DNA from: Archivesica marissinica | Lineage: Eukaryota; Mollusca; Bivalvia; Venerida; Vesicomyidae | Assembly: GCA_014843695.1 (NCBI GenBank) | Contig: CM026394.1 | Coordinates: 40,470,368-40,534,367, forward strand | Reading direction: 5' to 3' | DNA: 64,000 nucleotides | In this document: in pieces, positions 59,141 through 64,000 of the stretch | Numbering within the stretch: position 1 is the stretch's first letter | Layout of the letters: every line of letters begins with the position of its first letter | Notes under the pieces: model-generated | What the model was told of the DNA's origin: nothing | Databases searched by the model: none | What the model saw: only the letters and a program-made list of their open reading frames with translations | Program-made: the position numbers and the translations under genes

Positions 59141-60470
59141 GCCGTACACCGCTCACTGCTAGACTACACTGCTCACTGTTAACAGTACAGCAATACACTG
59201 GCAGTACACTGCTCACTGCTAGACTACACTACTCACTACACTGTTAGCAGTACAGCAATACACTGACAGTACACTGCTCACTGCTAGACTACACTACTCA
59301 CTGTTAGTAGTACAGCAATACACTGGCAGTACACTGCTCACTGCTAGATTACACTACTCACTACACTGTTAGCAGTACAACACTACACTAACAGTACACT
59401 GCTCACTGCTAGACTACACTACTCACTACACTGTTAGCAGTACAACACTACACTGACAGTACACTGCTCACTGCTAGACTACACTACTCACTACACTGTT
59501 AGCAGTACAACAATACACTGGCAGTACACTGTTCACTGCTAGACAACACTACTCACTACACTGTTAGCAGTACAACACTACACTGACAGTACACTGCTCA
59601 CTGCTAGACTACACTACTCAGTAAACTGTTAGCAGTACAACACTACACTGACAGTACACTGCTCACTGCTAGACTACATTACTCACTACACTGTTAGCAG
59701 TACAACAATACACTGACAGTACACTGCTCACTGCTAGACTACATTACTCACTGTTAGCAGTACAGCAATACACTGGCAGTACACTGCTCACTGCTAGATT
59801 ACACTATTCACTGTTAGCAGTACAACACTACACTGACAGTACACTGCTCACTGCTAGACTACACTACTCACTGTTAGCAGTGCAGCAATACACTGACAGT
59901 ACACTGCTCACTGCTAGACTACACTACTCACTGCTAGCAGTACAGCAATACACTGGCAGTACACTGCTCACTACTAGATTACACTATTAACTGCTCACTG
60001 TGTTTAGTACAGCAGTACACTGCTCACTGCTAGATTACACTACTCACTGCTCACTGCTAGACTACACTACTCACTGTTAGTAGTACAGCAATACACTGCT
60101 CACTGCTAGATTACACTATTAACTGCTCACTGTATTTAGTACAGCAGTACACTGCTCACTGCTAGATTACACTACTCACTGCTCACTGCTAGACTACACT
60201 ACTCACTGTTAGTAGTACAGCAATACACTGCTCACTGCTAGATTACACTACTCACTGCTCACTGTGTTTAGTACAGCAGTACACTGCTCACTGCTAGACT
60301 ACACTATTCACTGCTCACTGTATTTAGTACATCCGTACACTGCTCACTGTATTTAATACAGCAGTACACTGCTCACTGTATTTAGTACAGCAGTACACTG
60401 CTCACTGCTAGATTACACAATTTACTGCTCACTGTATTTAGTACAGCAGTTCACTGCTCACTGCTACCTT
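59141..60470. repeat. Complex tandem repeat with CACTGCTCACTGCTAGA
   Basis: Units of roughly 55-70 bp combine CAGTACACTGCTCACTGCTA, GACTACACTACTCACT and GTTAGCAGTACAACAATACA. From about 59980 the composition shifts to units with CTCACTGTATTTAGTACAGC. The inverse, AGCAGTGAGCAGTG with TAATCTAGCAGTGAG, matches the dispersed repeat at 2.5-3.1 and 42.1-42.4 kb. Confidence 0.93.
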
Positions 60471-60783
60471 CACCCACATCTACTTGTCTGCATGATTCTA
60501 AGAAATGAGATAATACCTTGTGAAAACATTGCGACGCAAGAAATACAGTAGTGTATCTATTATGGAAATGCACAAATACGATTTGTCTCAAGTATAAATC
60601 TTCACTGACCACTCTTCTAAGAAAATTATAAAAACGTGTATAAGCTCGTTATCCTGATTGTTATCCCGTTTCTGATTGGTTCAAATTGGCGTGAACAAAC
60701 ACAACTGTATAAGCGAAGTAAGCACGTATGACGAATATCTAGATACGTGAAGCAAAGACGTTTAAACTTTTATTTATTTTACG

Positions 60784-60975
60784 ATTGCGAGTTACAATGA
60801 CGCTAGACGTTATAAAGCTGACGCTAAAAGTTACAACGACGCTTAAAGTTACAAAGTATTTGGATTTTGTAACATTTAGTGTGACTTAAATTTGTAACTC
60901 GTTAGAGTCGTTGTAACTTCTACAGTAAGTTTTGTAACTTTTAGAGAAGATGCAACCTTTAGCGTCCCCACACCG
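60784..60975. repeat. Short imperfect inverted repeats around GTTACAA / TTGTAAC
   Basis: ACGCTAAAAGTTACAACGAC on the left faces AGTCGTTGTAACTTCTA and TTTTGTAACTTTTAGAG on the right. No terminal motif or target duplication is clear. Confidence 0.5.
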
Positions 60976-61109
60976 CCTACAGGGAAGGTGACCTCTAGAG
61001 AGATACAACTAATGCTATAGGAATCGGCTAGCAACTACACTAAGAGAGTTTAAACTTTTTTTATTTTACAACGATTACGCAGCAAGTTTTAACAACTTAT
61101 ATTAATCAC

Positions 61110-61303
61110 TCTCGTTGGCTCAGATGAAAGCGTATATGTGGTCATTCATGTGGGAGGAAACCGGAGTACCCGGAGGAAACACACCTGTCCGATCTGGCGA
61201 TCATCGTACCATCTCACATACTTCCCGGTCGGAGGATCGAACCCGGGTTGCATTTGTGAGAAGCGAGCGCGCTAACCACTGCGTTAATCGGACAGCGTGA
61301 AGC
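61110..61303 (-). mobile_element. SINE family D (tRNA-like head)
   Basis: On the minus strand the head reads CTGTCCGATTAACGCAGTGG with TTAGCGCGCTCGCTTCTCAC and B box GGGTTCGATCC, followed by CGATCGCC-type body and GGGTACTCCGGTTTCCTCCC. This copy is better preserved than the one at 45.6 kb. Confidence 0.85.
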
Positions 61304-61378
61304 GAAGACACATTCTATCTTAGAAGTTCTAATACATATCTAGAGAAACGAATAGAAGCACCATTCTCACTCGTTGTA

Positions 61379-61534
61379 GTCGCGATAGCGCAGTGGTAGC
61401 GAGTTCACTTCAGGTGCAACGTGGAACTTAAATGTTGCTGCCTAAGGGCACACTCGTAACGGGCTACAGCTGGGCTCGAACTCCGGGTTTTCGCGCCTGA
61501 AGCGAACGCGCAACAACTGCGCTATCAGGACTTC
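61379..61534. mobile_element. Fold-back SINE family C (head against inverted copy)
   Basis: A plus-strand head GCGATAGCGCAGTGGTAGCG and CTTCAGGTGC runs directly into an inverted piece: AACGTGGAACTTAAATG, GCTGGGCTCGAACTCCGG, then GCGCCTGAAGCGAACGCGCA and GCGCTATCAGGACTTC. Head sequences thus face each other and can pair. Confidence 0.8.
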
Positions 61535-62500
61535 AACGATTTCTAGATTAGAAGGTGTAATGAATAATATGCACAAACTGAAGAGCCCTGCTAGATTAGA
61601 CATTTAAAAATATATATATTCCTGTTAAATGTATAAACACACAAAACAAACACATACACTGCTTATACATAGTTTGGGATACATACCTGTTTATACATTA
61701 TGTTTTACAAATGTGTTCATAAATATATAATTACCTGAGAGCAAGAGTTTGGGGGGGGGGGAGGGGGGGAGAGTGAAAAAAGGTGAACTTAAAAAAGAGG
61801 AATAGAGAGACATTGAACACAGTTATATATGTTATATGTCGGGTTTTACGCCAGCATCAGCACCATTCCGGGCTATATCGCCGGCGGGCAGTTTACTTAA
61901 CAACACCTTTCCTGGGCAGGCTCCAGCGGTTAACCAGTACTTGGGTGCACCAACCTCCGTAAGAAACTGCCAACTGTTTCATATAAATGAGACACGGCCT
62001 GAGCGGGGCTCGAACCCGTGACCATCAGTGATGATAGGTTACAGTGGTATACAAGTCAGCGACCTTAACCACTCGACCACGGAGGCGGACCACTTCAGGT
62101 GCAACGTGGAATTTAAATGCCTTGCTGCCTAAGGGCACACTCGTAACGGGCTACAGCTGGGCTCGAACTCCGGGCATTTCGCATCTGAAGCGAACGCGCA
62201 ACAACTGCGCTATCAGGACTTCAACGATTTCTAGATTAGAAGTTGTAATGAATAATATGCACAAACTGAAGATCCCTGCTAGATTAGACATTTTTAAAAA
62301 ATATATTCCTGTTAAATGTATAAACACACAAAACAAACACATACACTGCTTATACATAGTTTGGGATACATACCTGTTTATACATTATGTTTTACAAATG
62401 TGTTCATAAATATATAATTACGTGAGAGCAAGAGTTGGGGGGGGGGGGGAGAGTGAAAAAAGGTGAACTTAAAAAAAGAGGAATAGAGAGACATTGAAGA
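61406..62500. repeat. Segmental tandem duplication, approximately 410 bp, offset 685 bp
   Basis: Unit 1 (61406-61817) and unit 2 (62091-62500) share CACTTCAGGTGCAACGTGGA, GGACTTCAACGATTTCTAGA, TTAGACATTT, GGATACATACCTGTTTATAC, a poly-G run and AGAGACATTGAA. A SINE B copy lies between them. Length differences sit in homopolymers and in the poly-G run (61752-61769; 62438-62450). Confidence 0.92.
61838..62089 (-). mobile_element. SINE family B, full length
   Basis: The best preserved B copy: tail CGGGTTTTACGCCAGCATCA, core GCGGTTAACCAGTACTTGGG, reversed B box GGGGCTCGAACCCG, head end CTCGACCACGGAGGCGG. On the minus strand the A box is TGGTCGAGTGGTTAAGG, like tRNA-Ser or tRNA-Leu. It separates the two halves of the segmental duplication. 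Confidence 0.93.
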
Positions 62501-62654
62501 CAGAGCGAGAGATGTGACTTCCGGTAACCATATGATACAGTGATATAGATCCAGATCAATCCATGTTACATTACAATACAACCATTTTCTATGCACAGTA
62601 ATTTTGTTCTCATAATGGCTAGGTATTTTTTCTATTTCTCTTTTCTCTTTTAAA

Positions 62655-62870
62655 ACACTGCCGTGACGTCATACCGTTGTACTTGTGGTGTCGTGACGTC
62701 ATACCGTTGTACATGCGGTGTCGTGACGTCATACCTTTGTACTTGCGGTGTCGTGAGGTCATACCGTTTTACTTGCGGTGTCGTGACGTCATACCGTTGT
62801 ACGTACGGTGTCCTGACGTCAAACCGTTGTACTTGCGGTGTCGTGACGTCATACCTTTGTACTTTCAGTT
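62655..62870. repeat. Minisatellite, 30-bp unit carrying TGACGTCA
   Basis: Seven units read TACTTGCGGTGTCGTGACGT followed by CATACCGTTG. The palindrome TGACGTCA, the full cAMP response element consensus, is perfect at 62664, 62694, 62724, 62784, 62814 and 62844, and changed to TGAGGTCA at 62754. Spacing is exactly 30 bp. Regulatory function is not shown. Confidence 0.93.
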
Positions 62871-63006
62871 CATTTTTATTAATATTGGACTACTATCAAA
62901 AGGACAGAGTATTATATTAAATCCTACATGTACGAAACTAACAATTTTAATTAGTAGGATCGTGTTATATAAGTGTGTGTTTTAAGTAAGATATAAGCCT
63001 CAAACG

Positions 63007-63392
63007 GATCCAATATGTAAAATATTGGTATTGTTTTCGGCGCTACGCGCCTCATATAGTCCAATAGTTTACATATTGTAACGTGTTCGGCTTATATCCT
63101 AAACATACGCACCTCACACAGTCCAATAGTTTACATATTGTAACGTTTTCGGCTTATATCCTAAACATACGCACCTCACACAGTCCAATAGTTTACATAT
63201 TGTAACGTTTTCGGCTTATATCCTAAACATACGCACCTCACACAGTCCAATAGTTTACATATTGTAACGTTTTCGGCTTATATCCTAAACATACGCACCT
63301 CACACAGTCCAATAGTTTACATATTGTAACGTTTTCGGCTTATATCCTAAACATACGCACCTCACACAGTCCAATATTTTACATATTGGATC
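63007..63392. repeat. 62-bp tandem array bracketed by a 22-bp perfect inverted repeat
   Basis: About 5.5 nearly identical units: CGCACCTCACACAGTCCAAT, AGTTTACATATTGTAACG, TTTTCGGCTTATATCC and TAAACATA. At 63007-63028 GATCCAATATGTAAAATATT plus GG, and at 63371-63392 its exact inverse complement, close the array on both sides. This layout fits a non-autonomous transposon with an expanded internal repeat. Confidence 0.88.
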
Positions 63393-63397
63393 GTTTT

Positions 63398-63478
63398 CCA
63401 TACACTGACGCAAATAGGGAATTCAGTGTCCATTTTGTGAACACTAAGTCTCCCATACACTGATGCAAATAGGGACAC
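63398..63478. repeat. Direct repeat CCATACACTGA(C/T)GCAAATAGGGA
   Basis: The word CCATACACTGACGCAAATAG occurs near 63399 and again near 63453 with T for C, creating an ATGCAAAT octamer in the second copy. GTGTCC/GGACAC flank them. Confidence 0.7.
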
Positions 63479-63589
63479 TATGTGGTGTTGAATTAGTGCA
63501 TGTGTGGAAGCTAGCCAACTGGCGTGTACAAGGTCGGTGGATCTATTCTGGTGCCAGAATGCATGCTTGACATCATGGTCAGAGTGACA

Positions 63590-63878
63590 GACGGATCTGT
63601 AGCCGAGTGGTTAAACGCTGGACTGGTAATCCAGTGATCGCAGGTTCGATCCCCCGTCTGACCCTAATAAAATTAACAGACTTTCAGATGAGATGTTAAA
63701 CCGAGGTCTCGTGTCGGTGCTGTACACCGTACACGTAAAAGAGCAAGAGGAGACTTTGGAATTGGTCTCTGTCTGTATCATTGCATTATCCTCCAAAATT
63801 CTAAAATGACTATTCTCTTCAGGAGGCGTGGCTCATATGGGCAACTGGTAGCGACGATAAATAAACGTAAAACACGCA
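63590..63878 (+). mobile_element. SINE family A, full length, 10-bp target duplication
   Basis: Head GACGGATCTGTAGCCGAGTG and GTTAAACGCTGGACTGGTAA, B box GGTTCGATCCCCC, complete body and tail. The A-box area reads GTAGCCGAGTGGTTAAACG, closer to a Ser/Leu-type D arm than in other copies. The direct repeat CAGAGTGACA flanks it (63580-63589, 63879-63888). Confidence 0.94.
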
Positions 63879-63944
63879 CAGAGTGACAACCGGTCTTTGT
63901 CAACCAAATAATGGCTGGAGATTCGCAATATGAAATGAGCCGTT

Positions 63945-64000
63945 GGACAGATGAGTGTTAGCAGTAAGAAGTGGATAATGTAATCCAGCAGTAAGTTCTG
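63945..64000. repeat. Dispersed AGCAGTGAGCAGTG repeat, copy 3 (cut by window end)
   Basis: TTAGCAGTAAGAAGTGG and AATGTAATCCAGCAGTAAG match the words of the copies at 2.5-3.1 and 42.1-42.4 kb. The rest lies outside the window. Confidence 0.6.

Noticed and set aside
57950..59247. 410-codon Ser/Gln-rich frame
   Set aside because: Lies entirely in the 21/29-bp minisatellite; other frames over the same bases are also open.

Overview
The window is non-coding, repeat-dominated eukaryotic DNA. tRNA-headed SINEs, a non-LTR retrotransposon (LINE), a Ty3/gypsy-type LTR retrotransposon, MITEs and long minisatellites all point to a metazoan nuclear genome. The number of distinct tRNA-SINE families and the density of arrays would suit a mollusc, perhaps a bivalve, but that is inference and no species can be named. 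No bacterial-type gene, operon, CRISPR array or rRNA was seen. No host gene is firmly supported; one weak first-exon candidate lies at 31.4 kb.

Layout. 0-3.1 kb holds SINEs, a 136-bp MITE and a dispersed repeat containing AGCAGTGAGCAGTG. 3.1-4.1 kb holds a 16-bp and a 53-bp tandem array. 4.1-7.8 kb is a decayed LINE ORF2 on the minus strand, interrupted by four later insertions (three SINEs and one TTAA-flanked MITE). 8.1-10.4 kb has SINEs and minisatellites of 23, 22 and 16 bp. 10.8-28.1 kb is a 17-kb array of a 14-bp unit (core GCTATACGTAT), ending in a diverged 14-bp variant to 28.4 kb. 28.8-31.3 kb is a SINE cluster. 32.17-40.22 kb is an LTR retrotransposon on the minus strand with two 940-bp LTRs, a 4-bp target duplication and a 1000-N gap. 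41-46.2 kb has minisatellites and SINEs. 46.7-52.6 kb is a 30-bp satellite. 53-64 kb alternates SINEs with at least seven more tandem arrays, one of them split by a SINE.

Roughly half the window is tandem repeat and about thirty SINE copies or fragments in six families (called A-F here) are present. Very long open frames in the arrays exist only because the units lack stop codons on one strand; they are not annotated as genes.

The most notable element is the LTR retrotransposon. Its integrase core lies upstream of reverse transcriptase and RNase H in one uninterrupted frame (IN-RT-RH), the Ty1/copia-like order known in the Gmr1-type group of Ty3/gypsy elements. This copy is dead, with two in-frame stops and a frameshift. 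Other points of interest are the nested history of the LINE, SINE families that share modules, arrays that appear to have grown from a dispersed repeat, a CRE-containing 30-bp array, and a 62-bp array bracketed by perfect inverted repeats.
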